A DNA stretch of 64,000 nucleotides from Mycobacterium colombiense. Its GTDB lineage: Bacteria > Actinomycetota > Actinomycetes > Mycobacteriales > Mycobacteriaceae. The DNA lies in assembly GCF_001672755.1 (NCBI RefSeq), contig NZ_LZKI01000043.1, positions 1 through 64,000 of the forward strand, given 5' to 3'. Below, in pieces: positions 1 through 8,516 of the stretch (position 1 is the first letter of the stretch; each line of letters opens with the position of its first letter). The position numbers were made by a program, and so were the translations under genes. The notes under the pieces were generated by a model that was not told the origin of the DNA, made no database searches, and saw nothing but the letters and a program-made list of their open reading frames with translations.

Positions 1-86
1 GCCACGCTTCCCCAGCCGGTGCGCTCGTCCACAAAAACCGGCGAGACCGAGTGGCCGGGCGACAGGCGGCGCGCTGAGCTGCCTGG

Positions 87-590
87 ATGCGGTGGACGGC
101 GGTGCTGTTGTGTGCGTGCCTGGTCAGCGCGCTGCCGGCGGGTGCCGCCGAGGATCGCCTGGAGTGGCCGCTGCGCCCGCCGCCGGCCGTGGCCCGGGGA
201 TTCGACGCCCCGTCGCCCAACTGGAATCCCGGACATCGGGGCGTGGACCTGGCCGGGGCCGCCGGTCAGCCGGTGTACGCGGCGGGCGCTGCGACCGTCG
301 TGTTCGCCGGGCTGCTGGCCGGGCGGTCGGTCGTGTCGCTGGCCCATCCCGGTGGCTTGCACACCAGTTACGAGCCGGTCCGGGCGACCGTGCGGGTCGG
401 CCAGCATGTGACGGCCTCGACCGTGATCGGCGAGCTGATGCCGGGGCACGCCGGCTGCCCGGCCTCTCGAGCTGGGGGGGCGTGCCTGCACTGGGGCGCG
501 ATGTGGGGCCCGGCGTCGGGCGCCCGCTACGTCGATCCACTGGGCCTGCTGCAGTCCACGCCGGTGCGGCTCAAGCCGCTGAACCGCTGA
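87..590 (+). CDS. Secreted M23 (LytM-like) peptidase family protein
   Basis: A 167-residue protein with a clear Sec signal peptide (cleavage near residue 21) and one M23/LytM-type domain, the fold that cuts peptidoglycan cross-links outside the membrane. The HxxxD zinc motif is seen at His50 and Asp54, and the second motif region at 133-135 reads CLH. The first His of the usual HxH is therefore Cys, so hydrolase activity is uncertain; it may be a substrate-binding or activator version. An in-frame TGA at 75-77 fixes the ATG at 87 as the earliest ATG start. It matches the place of Rv2891 beside xerC but is shorter than the roughly 250 residues I recall for that protein. It converges on xerC. 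Confidence 0.85.
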   Translation: MRWTAVLLCACLVSALPAGAAEDRLEWPLRPPPAVARGFDAPSPNWNPGHRGVDLAGAAGQPVYAAGAATVVFAGLLAGRSVVSLAHPGGLHTSYEPVRATVRVGQHVTASTVIGELMPGHAGCPASRAGGACLHWGAMWGPASGARYVDPLGLLQSTPVRLKPLNR

Positions 591-600
591 GCGGGGTTCA
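580..600. terminator. Hairpin between converging M23 gene and xerC
   Basis: Six-base-pair inverted repeat (TGAACC and GGTTCA) with a 9-nt loop. It covers the stop codon of the M23 gene and reaches the stop of xerC. There is no T tract. The position suggests a shared bidirectional terminator of the U-less type common in mycobacteria; the function is inferred. Confidence 0.4.
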
Positions 601-1494
601 GGCCCGCGGGTGGGCCTGGTCGTGTACCGCGCGCAACCGGGACACCGCAACGTGGGTGTAGAGCTGGGTGGTCGCCAGGCTCGAATGCCCGAGCAGCTCC
701 TGGACAACGCGCAGGTCGGCACCGCCTTCGACCAGGTGGGTGGCCGCGCTGTGCCGCAGGCCGTGCGGCCCCATGTCCGGCGCGCCGTCCACGGCGGCGA
801 CGGTCTGATGCACGACCGTGCGCGCCTGCCGGACATCGATCCGGCGGCCCCGCGCGCCCAGCAGCAGCGCCGGGCCCGACTCGGCGTTCATCAGGGCCGG
901 GCGCCCGCCGGCCAGCCACGCGTCGAGCGCCTCGGCGGCGGGCCGGCCGAACGGCACGCTGCGCTGCTTGTTGCCCTTGCCGAGGACTCTGACGAGACGG
1001 TGATGGGTGTCGACGTCGTCGATGTCCAGGCCGCACAGCTCGCTGACCCGGATCCCGGTGGCATACAGCATCTCCACGATCAGCCGATCGCGCAGTGCCA
1101 TCGGATCACCTTGCTGTGCACCGGATTTGGCGGCGGCCATGGCGTCAGCGGCCTGGTCCTGGCGCAGCACCGCGGGCAGGATGCGGTGCGCCTTGGGGAC
1201 CTGCAGGCGCGCGGCCGGATCCGAGGTGAGCAGGCCGCGCCGCACCGCCCAGGCGGTGAAGGCCTTGACCGCCGAGGTGCGCCGGGCCAGCGTCGTGCGG
1301 GCGACACCGGCCGCGGCCGCCGCGGACAGCCAGGAGCGCAGCAGCGGCAGGCTCAGCCCGTCCAGGCCGGCGCCGCGGTCCCCGAGGAAGGTGAGCAGCG
1401 AGCGCAGGTCGCCGAGGTAGGCGCGGCGGGTGTGCGCGGAACGGCCGCACTGCAAGTCCAGGTACTCGTCGAACTCGTCGAGGATCGCCTGCAC
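598..1494 (-). CDS. xerC: Tyrosine recombinase XerC
   Basis: 298-residue tyrosine recombinase that, with XerD, resolves chromosome dimers at dif. The N-terminal SAM-like core-binding domain (about residues 1-95) is followed by the catalytic domain. The full catalytic set is visible: Arg149 (ATGIRVSEL), Lys173, His244 and Arg247 (HGLRH), His270 (LLGHSS) and the nucleophile Tyr279. The length equals what I recall for the tuberculosis enzyme, which supports the GTG start at 1494; no in-frame start lies just upstream. It is the last gene of a leftward run dprA, viuB, flavoenzyme, xerC. The family also includes phage integrases, but the context and the absence of nearby phage genes support XerC. 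Confidence 0.93.
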   Translation of the reverse strand: MQAILDEFDEYLDLQCGRSAHTRRAYLGDLRSLLTFLGDRGAGLDGLSLPLLRSWLSAAAAAGVARTTLARRTSAVKAFTAWAVRRGLLTSDPAARLQVPKAHRILPAVLRQDQAADAMAAAKSGAQQGDPMALRDRLIVEMLYATGIRVSELCGLDIDDVDTHHRLVRVLGKGNKQRSVPFGRPAAEALDAWLAGGRPALMNAESGPALLLGARGRRIDVRQARTVVHQTVAAVDGAPDMGPHGLRHSAATHLVEGGADLRVVQELLGHSSLATTQLYTHVAVSRLRAVHDQAHPRA

Positions 1495-1527
1495 TCCCCC
1501 ACGGTCGCAGGCGCGGGCCGGGGCGCT

Positions 1528-2688
1528 CTAGTCGACGCGCCGAAGCGTGTCCGGGGTGAGATCTTTGAGCGTCGGGTAGCCGTCGACGGCCATGATGAGG
1601 TCGGCTTCGGCCAGGATCGAGCGCAGCACGTGCACGATGCCGTCGGCCCCGCCGAGCGCCAGGCCGTAGGCGTACGGCCTGCCGATGCCCACGGCCGTGG
1701 CGCCCAGCGCGAGCGCCTTGACGACGTCGGCGCCGCTGCGGATCCCCGAATCGAACAGGACCGGCAGCCCGTCGGCCGCCTCGACGACGCCGGGCAGGCA
1801 TGCGAGGGCGGGCAGGCCGCCGTTGGCCTGGCGGCCGCCGTGGGTGGAGCAGTAGATGCCGTCGACGCCGCCGTCCCTGGCGCGCCGCGCGTCGTCGGGG
1901 TGGCAGATGCCCTTGATGATCAGCGGCAGGTCGGTCAGCGACCGCAGCCACGGCAGGTCGTCCCAGGTCAACGGATTTCCGAAGGTCGTTACCCACTGCA
2001 GCACGGTGCCCTGCGGGTCTTCTTCCGGAGGGCGTTGGAGTTTGGCGCGGAAGACCGGATCGCTGGTGTAGTTGCTCAGGCAGAGTCCCCGCAGTTGGGG
2101 GAAGTTGGCCGTGGTGAGGTCGCGCGGGCGCCACCCGGGGATCCAGGTGTCGAGGGTGACCACGATGCCCTGATAGCCGGCTGCTTCGGCCCGCTGGACG
2201 AGGCTGGCGGCCAGGTCGCGATCCTTCGGCGTGTACAGCTGGAAAAAGCCCGGGGTGTCACCGAATTGCGCCGCGACGTCTTCCATCGGGTCGGCGGTCA
2301 GGGTGGACACGACCATCGGGACGCCGCTGGCCGCGGCCGCGCGCGCGGTGGCCAGGTCGCCGTGGCCGTTCTGGGCGCAGATGCCGATGACGCCGATCGG
2401 GGCCATGAACAGCGGCGACGGCAGCGTCAGGCCGAACATCTCCACCGACAGATCGCGGGCGGCGGCGCCAACGAACATGCGCGGTATCAGACCCCAGCGA
2501 TCGAACGCCTCCCGGTTGGCCCGCTGCGTGCGTTCGTCACCGGCGCCACCGGTGACGTAGGACCACACCGACGGGGACATCGCCCGCTCGGCGCGTGCCT
2601 CCAGCTCCGCGAAGGCCATCGGCAGCGCGGGCGCTACCCCGCCCAGGCCCTTGAAGTAGATCTCGTTCTGGTAGTCGCCGAATGCCAT
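1528..2688 (-). CDS. Lactate 2-monooxygenase-like FMN-dependent alpha-hydroxy acid oxidase
   Basis: 386-residue flavoenzyme of the alpha-hydroxy acid oxidase family, closely resembling Mycobacterium smegmatis lactate 2-monooxygenase in the N-terminal GDYx[26 protein letters not shown] and GVDGIYC segments. The catalytic base and substrate-binding residues are seen as His283 and Arg286 (STHGGRQ), with Lys259 (IIKG) and Tyr44 in family positions. The long loop of the M. smegmatis enzyme (about residues 215-245) is shorter here. Expected chemistry is oxidation of an L-2-hydroxy acid such as lactate; the exact substrate is not proven. It lies 24 nt after viuB and 33 nt before xerC, where I recall no such gene in M. 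tuberculosis, so it looks inserted into the operon. Confidence 0.85.
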   Translation of the reverse strand: MAFGDYQNEIYFKGLGGVAPALPMAFAELEARAERAMSPSVWSYVTGGAGDERTQRANREAFDRWGLIPRMFVGAAARDLSVEMFGLTLPSPLFMAPIGVIGICAQNGHGDLATARAAAASGVPMVVSTLTADPMEDVAAQFGDTPGFFQLYTPKDRDLAASLVQRAEAAGYQGIVVTLDTWIPGWRPRDLTTANFPQLRGLCLSNYTSDPVFRAKLQRPPEEDPQGTVLQWVTTFGNPLTWDDLPWLRSLTDLPLIIKGICHPDDARRARDGGVDGIYCSTHGGRQANGGLPALACLPGVVEAADGLPVLFDSGIRSGADVVKALALGATAVGIGRPYAYGLALGGADGIVHVLRSILAEADLIMAVDGYPTLKDLTPDTLRRVD

Positions 2689-2712
2689 GCGATAGACAAT
2701 GCCAGGCGGCCG

Positions 2713-3570
2713 TCAGGCTGACGAGTTCGCCGACTCCGCTTGCGCGAGTTCTTTCTTCCATTGCCGGAAGGTCTCTTCGGTGCGGCCGCGGCGCCAATAC
2801 CCCGAGATCGACGACGCCCATTTGGCGTCGACCCCCCGCTCCTTGCGGATGTAGGGCCGCAGGTTGTGCATGACGGCCTGGGCCTCGCCGTGGATGAAGA
2901 CGTGCACCTGTCCCGGCAGCCAGGACGCGCTGGTGACGGCCTCGATCAGCGGCGCATGGTCGCCGGCGCGATCCTCGGGAACCAGGTCGGCGCGACCGCC
3001 GCGGTAGACCCAGCGCACCTCGACGCCTTCGGGTGCGGTCAGCGGGATCTCGTCCTCCTGGCCCGCGACCTCGATGAACGCCTTGCCGATCGCGCTGGGC
3101 GGCAGCGCCTCGAGCGCCGCAGCGATGGCCGGCAGCGCCGATTCGTCGCCGGCCAGCAGGTGCCAGTCGGCGGCGGGGTCGGGCGTGTATGCGCCCCCGG
3201 GGCCCATCAGGTAGATCTTTTGGCCGGGCTGGGCGGTGGACGCCCACTGACCCGCCATGCCGTGCTCGCCGTGCACGACGATGTCCAGCGTGATGCGGCG
3301 CTTCTCGATGTCGACGTGGCGAACGGTCAGGGTGCGCACCGAAGGCTTTTTCTCCGGGGGCAGGGCGGCGAAGCTGTCGAGGGTCAGCGGCTCGGGCAAG
3401 CCGGCCACGTCCACGTCGTCGGCGACGAAGACCAGCTTGACGTAGGAGTCGGTGAACTTGCTGGGCACGAAAGCGTCAAAATCCTTGCTCCCGAGCACTA
3501 TCCGCACCATGTGCGGTGTGAGTTGTTCGGTACCGACAACTTCGAAGCATTGCAGTGGTCGACCTGCCAC
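2713..3570 (-). CDS. viuB: Siderophore-interacting protein, FAD-dependent ferric reductase
   Basis: 285-residue protein of the siderophore-interacting (ViuB/YqjH) family, which uses flavin and NAD(P)H to reduce and release iron from siderophore complexes in the cytoplasm. The N-terminal FAD-binding domain shows the RTLTVRHVD signature (about residue 90-100) and HGEHGMAGQWA; the C-terminal SIP domain starts near LLAGDESALPAI. GTG start at 3570 has a strong AGGAGG five bases upstream. It corresponds to Rv2895c in position. It lies between dprA and the flavoenzyme. No iron-regulator box was recognised upstream, so its regulation is open. Confidence 0.88.
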   Translation of the reverse strand: MAGRPLQCFEVVGTEQLTPHMVRIVLGSKDFDAFVPSKFTDSYVKLVFVADDVDVAGLPEPLTLDSFAALPPEKKPSVRTLTVRHVDIEKRRITLDIVVHGEHGMAGQWASTAQPGQKIYLMGPGGAYTPDPAADWHLLAGDESALPAIAAALEALPPSAIGKAFIEVAGQEDEIPLTAPEGVEVRWVYRGGRADLVPEDRAGDHAPLIEAVTSASWLPGQVHVFIHGEAQAVMHNLRPYIRKERGVDAKWASSISGYWRRGRTEETFRQWKKELAQAESANSSA

Positions 3571-3604
3571 TTGTCCTCCTGTTCAAACCCCGACCCCCGG
3601 TCGA

Positions 3605-4783
3605 CTATACGAGCCGCGTCGTTGACGCAGCTTGGCCTGCGGCGACCCGGACAATCCGCCATCGCCCGTCCTGACGCTGCACCAGGCCGGCCAGCTCGAG
3701 CATCGCCAGCGGCCCCAGCGCCAGCTCGGGCACCATTCCGGATGCGACCGCGATCTCATCGACCGTGGCGGCACCGCGACCCGGCAAGGCCTCATAGATC
3801 CGGCGTTCGGCGTCGCTGAGGCCGTCGAGAGGCGTCGCCGGGTGCGGCTCGTCGCGCGCCAGTTCACCGATGTGGCCGACGAGCTCGACCACGTGGTCGG
3901 CGCGGGTGACCAGTTCGGCGCCGTTGCGCAGCAGGGCGTGGCAGCCCGCCGACGCCGACGACGTGACGGGCCCGGGCACCGCGGCCACCACCCGCCCCAA
4001 AGCCCGCGCCCAGGCAGCGGTGTTGGCCGCGCCGCTACGCAGACCGGCTTCCACCACGACGGCCGCCCCCACGACCGCGGCCACCAGCCGATTGCGGGTC
4101 AGGAAGCGGTGGCGGGCCGGGCGTATACCGGGCGCGTATTCGGTGAACAGCAGCCCGTGCTGGCCGATCCGGTGCAGCAGCGCGGCGTGCCCGCTCGGGT
4201 AGGGAACATCGAGCCCGCCGGCCAGGACGGCCACGGTGACGCCGTCGCAGTCCAGCGCGGCGCGGTGCGCCGCGCCGTCGATGCCGTAGGCGCCGCCCGA
4301 GACCACCGCGACGTCGCGCTGCGCCAGCCCGGCCGCCAGTTCGCCGGCGACGTGTTCGCCATACGGGGTCGACGCGCGCGTCCCGACCACGGCGGCCGCC
4401 CGCTGCGCGACCTCATCGAGCCGCACCGGCCCGTGCGCCCACAACGCCATCGGCGCAACCATCGCCGCGCCGCCGCCGGTTCGCGGTGCGGCACCGCGGA
4501 AGGCGGCGAACGCCAGCAACGGCCACTCGTCGTCATCCGGGGTGATCAACCTTCCGCCACGCCGGGCCAGCATCTCGAGATCGGCTGCGCCGCAGTCGAT
4601 TTCGCGCCGGGCCTCGGTGCGCCGGGCCACGTCGTCATCCACCAGTCCGCGGCGGACCCGCTCCGCGGCCTCGACCGCGCCGACGTGCCGCACCAGGGCG
4701 GCGAGTTCGGCGCAGGGCGGTTCGGCCACCCGGGACAGATAGGCCCACGCGCGCAGCGCGGGATCGTCGAGCGCCGTCGTCAT
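3605..4783 (-). CDS. dprA: DNA-processing protein DprA
   Basis: 392-residue DprA/Smf protein, which loads RecA onto incoming single-stranded DNA in natural transformation; its role in mycobacteria is unclear. The Rossmann-like core shows VVGTRASTPYGE, SGGAYGIDGAAHRAAL and TRNRLVAA, and a winged-helix-like C-terminus follows (YEALPGRG onward). The frame is open to 4828, but the ATG at 4783 is chosen: it gives the family length and has GGGGA about seven bases upstream, and residues before it are unlike the family. It follows comM and yraN, both also linked with competence in other bacteria. A short gene on the other strand separates it from comM. Confidence 0.9.
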   Translation of the reverse strand: MTTALDDPALRAWAYLSRVAEPPCAELAALVRHVGAVEAAERVRRGLVDDDVARRTEARREIDCGAADLEMLARRGGRLITPDDDEWPLLAFAAFRGAAPRTGGGAAMVAPMALWAHGPVRLDEVAQRAAAVVGTRASTPYGEHVAGELAAGLAQRDVAVVSGGAYGIDGAAHRAALDCDGVTVAVLAGGLDVPYPSGHAALLHRIGQHGLLFTEYAPGIRPARHRFLTRNRLVAAVVGAAVVVEAGLRSGAANTAAWARALGRVVAAVPGPVTSSASAGCHALLRNGAELVTRADHVVELVGHIGELARDEPHPATPLDGLSDAERRIYEALPGRGAATVDEIAVASGMVPELALGPLAMLELAGLVQRQDGRWRIVRVAAGQAASTTRLV

Positions 4784-4887
4784 CGCCGTATCCCCAAGAA
4801 TCCGCCAAGGATCCTTCGAGCCCCGCACGCGAACGTGGCGTTGTCAGCCGCCCGCCGCACGCCGGCCCGCAACGAACGGAACGAACC

Positions 4888-5163
4888 ATGATCCTCAACC
4901 CGCCAATGGTGTACAGCACGTCCACCCGTCCCAAGAACCCCTGGGCCGTCGCGGCGTTCGTGCTCAGCCTGGTCAGCTGGATCGGTTTTCCCATCCCCAT
5001 CATCAGCATCGGCCTGGCCTGCCTCGGGTTGCGCGAGATGGAACAGCGGGGTGAAAGCGGCCGCGCCCTGGCCCAATTCGCCCGCGCGTTCGCCATTCTG
5101 GTGACCATCGCGATAGCGGTGCGGGGTGGGCACACCGATTGGCTGGCCATGGCCCGCTGGTAA
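4888..5163 (+). CDS. Small DUF4190-type membrane protein
   Basis: 91-residue protein with two hydrophobic helices (about residues 20-45 and 65-80) joined by a short polar hairpin with the pattern GLREMEQRGESGRALAQFA. That layout is typical of DUF4190 membrane proteins: helix, GxxxLREI-like turn, helix. The function of the family is unknown. It lies in the opposite direction inside the comM-dprA block, so it must have its own promoter. The ribosome-binding site (GAACGGA) is weak. Codon use and clear membrane topology favour a real gene over a shadow of dprA, which ends upstream at 4783. Confidence 0.65.
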   Translation: MILNPPMVYSTSTRPKNPWAVAAFVLSLVSWIGFPIPIISIGLACLGLREMEQRGESGRALAQFARAFAILVTIAIAVRGGHTDWLAMARW

Positions 5164-5189
5164 CGCGCCCGGCAAATGGGTTGCGGCGC

Positions 5190-6701
5190 TCATCGCTGCG
5201 CCCCGGGCTGGCGGAAGCTGAGTGCCGCGGCGACTTCGTCGGTCCCGGGCGAGGTGCGGCCGGCCAGGTCGGCCAGGCTCCACGCGACCCGCAACGTGCG
5301 GTCGAGGCCACGGATGCTGAGCAGCCCGCCGTCCAGCGCCCGTTGCAGCGGCTCCATCGCCGCGTTGCTGAGCCGGAACTTTCGGCGCAGCAGTGTCCCG
5401 CTGACCTCGCCGTTGGTGCGAAATCCGTGCGATGACCAGCGCTCGGCGGCGGCCGCGCGGGCCTGCGCCACCCGGTGGCGGACCTGCTCCGTCGATTCAC
5501 CGGCTCGGCCCGCGAACGCTCCGGCCTTGACCTGATGCATCTGCACGCGGAGGTCCACGCGATCCAGCAGCGGCCCGGACAGCTTGCCCAGGTAGCGGCG
5601 TTTGGCGGCCGCCGCGCAGATGCAGTCCTGCGGATCGGCCGGCGCGCACGGGCACAGGTTGGCGGCCAGCACCAGCTGGAACCGGGCGGGATAGCACGCC
5701 ACCCCGTCGCGGCGGGCAAGCCGAATCTCGCCGTCCTCCAGAGGTGTTCGTAGGGCTTCCAGCGCGCTGACCCGGATCTCGGCGCACTCGTCGAGGAAGA
5801 GCACCCCGCGATGCGCCCGGCTGACGGCCCCGGGGCGCGCCATCCCCGACCCCCCGCCGACCAGCGCCGCGACGCTGGAGCTGTGATGGGGCGCCACGAA
5901 TGGCGGCCTGGTGATCAGCGGCGTGTCGCCCGACAGCAACCCGGCCACCGAGTGGATCGCGGTGACTTCCAGGGACTCGGCGTCGGTCAACGGGGGCAGC
6001 AGTCCCGGAAGGCGTTGCGCGAGCATCGTTTTGCCGACCCCCGGGGGGCCGGTGAGCATGAGGTGGTGCGCCCCGGCGGCGGCCACTTCCACCGCGAACC
6101 GCGCCTGCGTCTGCCCCACCACGTCGACAAGATCCGCCTCGGGCTCCCCGTCCGTGGGTTTCGCGTCGATCCTGCCGTCCAGGGCGCCGGAGCCGCTGAG
6201 CCACTTCTGCAGTTGCCCCAGGGTGCGCACGCCCCACACGTCGACGCCGTCGACCAGGCTGGCCTCGGCGAGGTTGTCCACCGGGACCACCACGGAAGGC
6301 CAGCCGTCGCGCTTGGCGGCCAGCACGGCCGGCAGCACCCCGCGCACCGGCCGGACCCGCCCGTCCAGGGACAGCTCACCCAGCAGCACCGTTTTCTCCA
6401 GCCGGTCCCACGGGTTCTTGCGCTGCGCCGACAACACGGCGGCGGCCAGGGCGATGTCGTAGACCGACCCCATTTTGGGCAGCGTCGCGGGCGAGAGCGC
6501 CAGGGTGAGCCGCGCCATGGGCCAGGTGTTGCCGCAATTGGTGACGGCCGCCCGGACGCGGTCGCGCGACTCCTGCAGCGCGGCGTCGGGCAGGCCGACC
6601 AGGTGCACGCCGGGCAGCCCTGAGGTGATGTCGGCTTCGATCTCCACGATCTGTCCGTCCACGCCGCGCACCGCGACGGAGAACGCGCGTCCCAGCGCCA
6701 T
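5190..6701 (-). CDS. comM: ComM/YifB family AAA+ ATPase (Mg-chelatase-like)
   Basis: 503-residue YifB/ComM protein, related to the helicase that helps branch migration in transformation. The N-terminal ChlI-like domain (DGQIVEIEADITSGLPG, residues about 14-30) leads to Walker A GPPGVGKTML, Walker B-like GVLFLDECAEI and a C-terminal Mg-chelatase-like domain. A zinc-type Cys cluster (CPCAPADPQDCIC) is seen. The length equals what I recall for Rv2897c. ATG at 6701 overlaps the stop of yraN by one base (TGATG), which decides the start and implies translational coupling. The open frame extending upstream to 7175 is only a shadow of yraN. Confidence 0.92.
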   Translation of the reverse strand: MALGRAFSVAVRGVDGQIVEIEADITSGLPGVHLVGLPDAALQESRDRVRAAVTNCGNTWPMARLTLALSPATLPKMGSVYDIALAAAVLSAQRKNPWDRLEKTVLLGELSLDGRVRPVRGVLPAVLAAKRDGWPSVVVPVDNLAEASLVDGVDVWGVRTLGQLQKWLSGSGALDGRIDAKPTDGEPEADLVDVVGQTQARFAVEVAAAGAHHLMLTGPPGVGKTMLAQRLPGLLPPLTDAESLEVTAIHSVAGLLSGDTPLITRPPFVAPHHSSSVAALVGGGSGMARPGAVSRAHRGVLFLDECAEIRVSALEALRTPLEDGEIRLARRDGVACYPARFQLVLAANLCPCAPADPQDCICAAAAKRRYLGKLSGPLLDRVDLRVQMHQVKAGAFAGRAGESTEQVRHRVAQARAAAAERWSSHGFRTNGEVSGTLLRRKFRLSNAAMEPLQRALDGGLLSIRGLDRTLRVAWSLADLAGRTSPGTDEVAAALSFRQPGAQR

Positions 6702-7078
6702 CAGCCGATCCCTTGCAGGTGGGTGATCTCGGGAGTGCGGCGCCGCCCGACCCGCACGCCGATCACGTCGATGCGGATCGCCCCGCAGCGCTGCTCCCGG
6801 CCGGCCAGCCACAGGCCGGCCAGCCTGCGCAGCCGCAGCACCTTGCGCGGGGTGACGGCATGGGCCAGTCCTCCGTATCCGTCGCCGGTGCGGGTCTTCA
6901 CCTCGACGAACACCACCGTCGAGGTGGCGTCGTCGCGGGCGATGATGTCGAGTTCGCCGTAGCGGCAGCGCCAGTTGCGCTGCAGGATCCGCAATCCCAT
7001 CCGCATCAGGTGATCTACGGCGAGCGCCTCGCCCATCGCCCCCAGCTGGATCCGGGTCATCGTCGTTTCGGTCGTCAT
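6701..7078 (-). CDS. YraN/UPF0102 family nuclease-like protein
   Basis: 125-residue protein of the UPF0102 family, with a restriction-endonuclease-like core. The family pattern is clear: GEALAVDHL at the N-terminus, RNWRCRYGELDIIARD (Glu and Asp of the putative active site), then VVFVEVKTRTG (ExK). Nuclease activity is inferred from the fold. The start MTTETTMTRIQ at 7078 fits the size of Rv2898c (about 128 residues); the frame is open further upstream but those residues do not fit the family. It overlaps comM by one base. Its upstream side is occupied by the 54-bp repeat array, so any promoter from fdhD must pass through the repeats. Confidence 0.88.
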   Translation of the reverse strand: MTTETTMTRIQLGAMGEALAVDHLMRMGLRILQRNWRCRYGELDIIARDDATSTVVFVEVKTRTGDGYGGLAHAVTPRKVLRLRRLAGLWLAGREQRCGAIRIDVIGVRVGRRRTPEITHLQGIG

Positions 7079-7206
7079 GGGGCCACCGTGCCCGGCGCCC
7101 CCGACGGGACGGGCCACCATCGCGGCCCGCGGCCACCCGCAACGGTCGGTTATCCCCAGTGCGGCGCCCATCCACAGCCGGCGGGGCGAGACCAGGGTGC
7201 GGCTAG

Positions 7207-7560
7207 CGGCGATCGCAAGCGCGGCGTAGCCGGGCGCAGCGGGTCGCCGCCATCGGCCAGCGGCGATCGCAAGCGCGGCGTAGCCGGGTGCAGCGGGTCG
7301 CCGCCATCGGCCAGCGGCGATCGCAAGCGCGGCGTAGCCGGGTGCAGCGGGTCGCCGCCATCGGCCAGCGGCGATCGCAAGCGCGGCGTAGCCGGGTGCA
7401 GCGGGTCGCCGCCATCGGCCAGCGGCGATCGCAAGCGCGGCGTAGCCGGGTGCAGCGGGTCGCCGCCATCGGCCAGCGGCGATCGCAAGCGCGGCGTAGC
7501 CGGGTGCAGCGGGTCGCCGCCATCGGCCAGCGGCGATCGCAAGCGCGGCGTAGCCGGGCG
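7207..7560. repeat. Six tandem 54-bp repeats plus partial copy (MIRU/VNTR-like)
   Basis: Six complete, nearly identical 54-bp units start at 7207, 7261, 7315, 7369, 7423 and 7477; a partial unit covers 7531-7560. Each begins CGGCGATCGCAAGCGCGGCG and ends CATCGGCCAG. The main variation is GGGCGC in the first and last unit against GGGTGC in the others. Because 54 is a multiple of three, several frames stay open through the array, but the peptides only repeat and have no family likeness, so I treat it as non-coding. It fills most of the 507-bp gap between yraN and fdhD. Single copies of the same unit occur at 21651, 23263, 32065 and 55470. Confidence 0.95.
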
Positions 7561-7585
7561 CGCGCTGCAGCAGGCGCCCGCGGGC

Positions 7586-8407
7586 CTAGGTGATCCGGTC
7601 GGCCCGGGTGTAGATGTTCATCGAGTCCTCGCGCAAGAACGCCACCAGCGTGATGCCGGACTCCTCGGCCAGCGACACCGCCAGCGACGACGGCGCGGAC
7701 ACCGCCGCCAGCACCGGAATGCCGGCCATCACGGCCTTCTGCGTCAGCTCGAATGATGCCCGCCCGCTGACCAGCAGCACCGAGGCCTGCAGCGGTATCC
7801 GCCCGTGTTCCAGCGCCCAGCCGATCACCTTGTCGACCGCGTTGTGCCGCCCGACGTCCTCGCGCACCACCAGCATCGCGCCGTCCACCCCGAACAGCGC
7901 GGCGGCGTGCAGGCCGCCGGTGCTGTCGAAAACCTTTTGCGCCGAACGCAATTGGTCGGGCATCGCCTTGAGGGTGGCGGCCGCGACGGTTGCGTGATCG
8001 GTGGCCGGGGAAAACCGGCTGATCAGCCGCACCGCGTCCAGCGACGCCTTGCCGCACACCCCGCACGACGAGGTGGTGTAGAAGTTGCGGGTGACGTCGA
8101 GGCCGGGTTTTTCCACTCCCGGGGCCAGCGTCACGTCCAGCACGTTGTAGGTGTTCGCGCCCTCGTCGTCACGGCCGGCGCAGTACCGGACGCTGTGCAC
8201 GTCGTCGCGGCCCGCGATGACGCCCTCGGTGAGCAGAAAGCCTTGGGCGAGTTCGATATCCGAACCAGGTGTGCGCATCGTCACGGTGACCGCCGTGCCG
8301 TCGACCCGAATCTCCAACGGCTCCTCGACGACCAGGGTTTCCGGTCGGGTGATCGCCTTCTCGGCGGTCAGATGCGTGACACGCCGGCGCGACGTTACGT
8401 GCCCCAC
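7586..8407 (-). CDS. fdhD: Formate dehydrogenase accessory sulfurtransferase FdhD
   Basis: 273-residue FdhD protein. The family passes sulfur from a cysteine desulfurase to the molybdenum cofactor of formate dehydrogenases. The reactive Cys pair is visible in [10 protein letters not shown] (about residues 125-134), as are [28 protein letters not shown] and [16 protein letters not shown] (cofactor-binding). GTG at 8407 is the first start in frame; no good ribosome-binding site precedes it, so the exact start is open. No formate dehydrogenase gene is nearby, unlike the fdhF neighbour I recall in M. tuberculosis, so its client must be elsewhere. Confidence 0.93.
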   Translation of the reverse strand: MGHVTSRRRVTHLTAEKAITRPETLVVEEPLEIRVDGTAVTVTMRTPGSDIELAQGFLLTEGVIAGRDDVHSVRYCAGRDDEGANTYNVLDVTLAPGVEKPGLDVTRNFYTTSSCGVCGKASLDAVRLISRFSPATDHATVAAATLKAMPDQLRSAQKVFDSTGGLHAAALFGVDGAMLVVREDVGRHNAVDKVIGWALEHGRIPLQASVLLVSGRASFELTQKAVMAGIPVLAAVSAPSSLAVSLAEESGITLVAFLREDSMNIYTRADRIT

Positions 8408-8516
8408 TAGGCGATTTCACCGCCGGCGGAGACGTCGCGAGAAGCGGCGGAACGCTGGAAACCCACCGGATCAAACTACCCCGGCCGGTATCCGCCCGCC
8501 GAGAAGGACAGTGCCC

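Noticed and set aside
610-2721. Very long plus-strand open frame opposite xerC and the flavoenzyme
   Set aside because: Shadow frame caused by high GC in third codon positions of the real minus-strand genes; composition is typical of an antisense frame.
7150-7542. Open frames through the 54-bp repeats with an 18-residue periodic peptide
   Set aside because: The period is a multiple of three, so several frames on both strands stay open automatically. No ribosome-binding site and no family likeness.
7207-7560. CRISPR array
   Set aside because: Units are contiguous with no variable spacers, and no cas genes are present.
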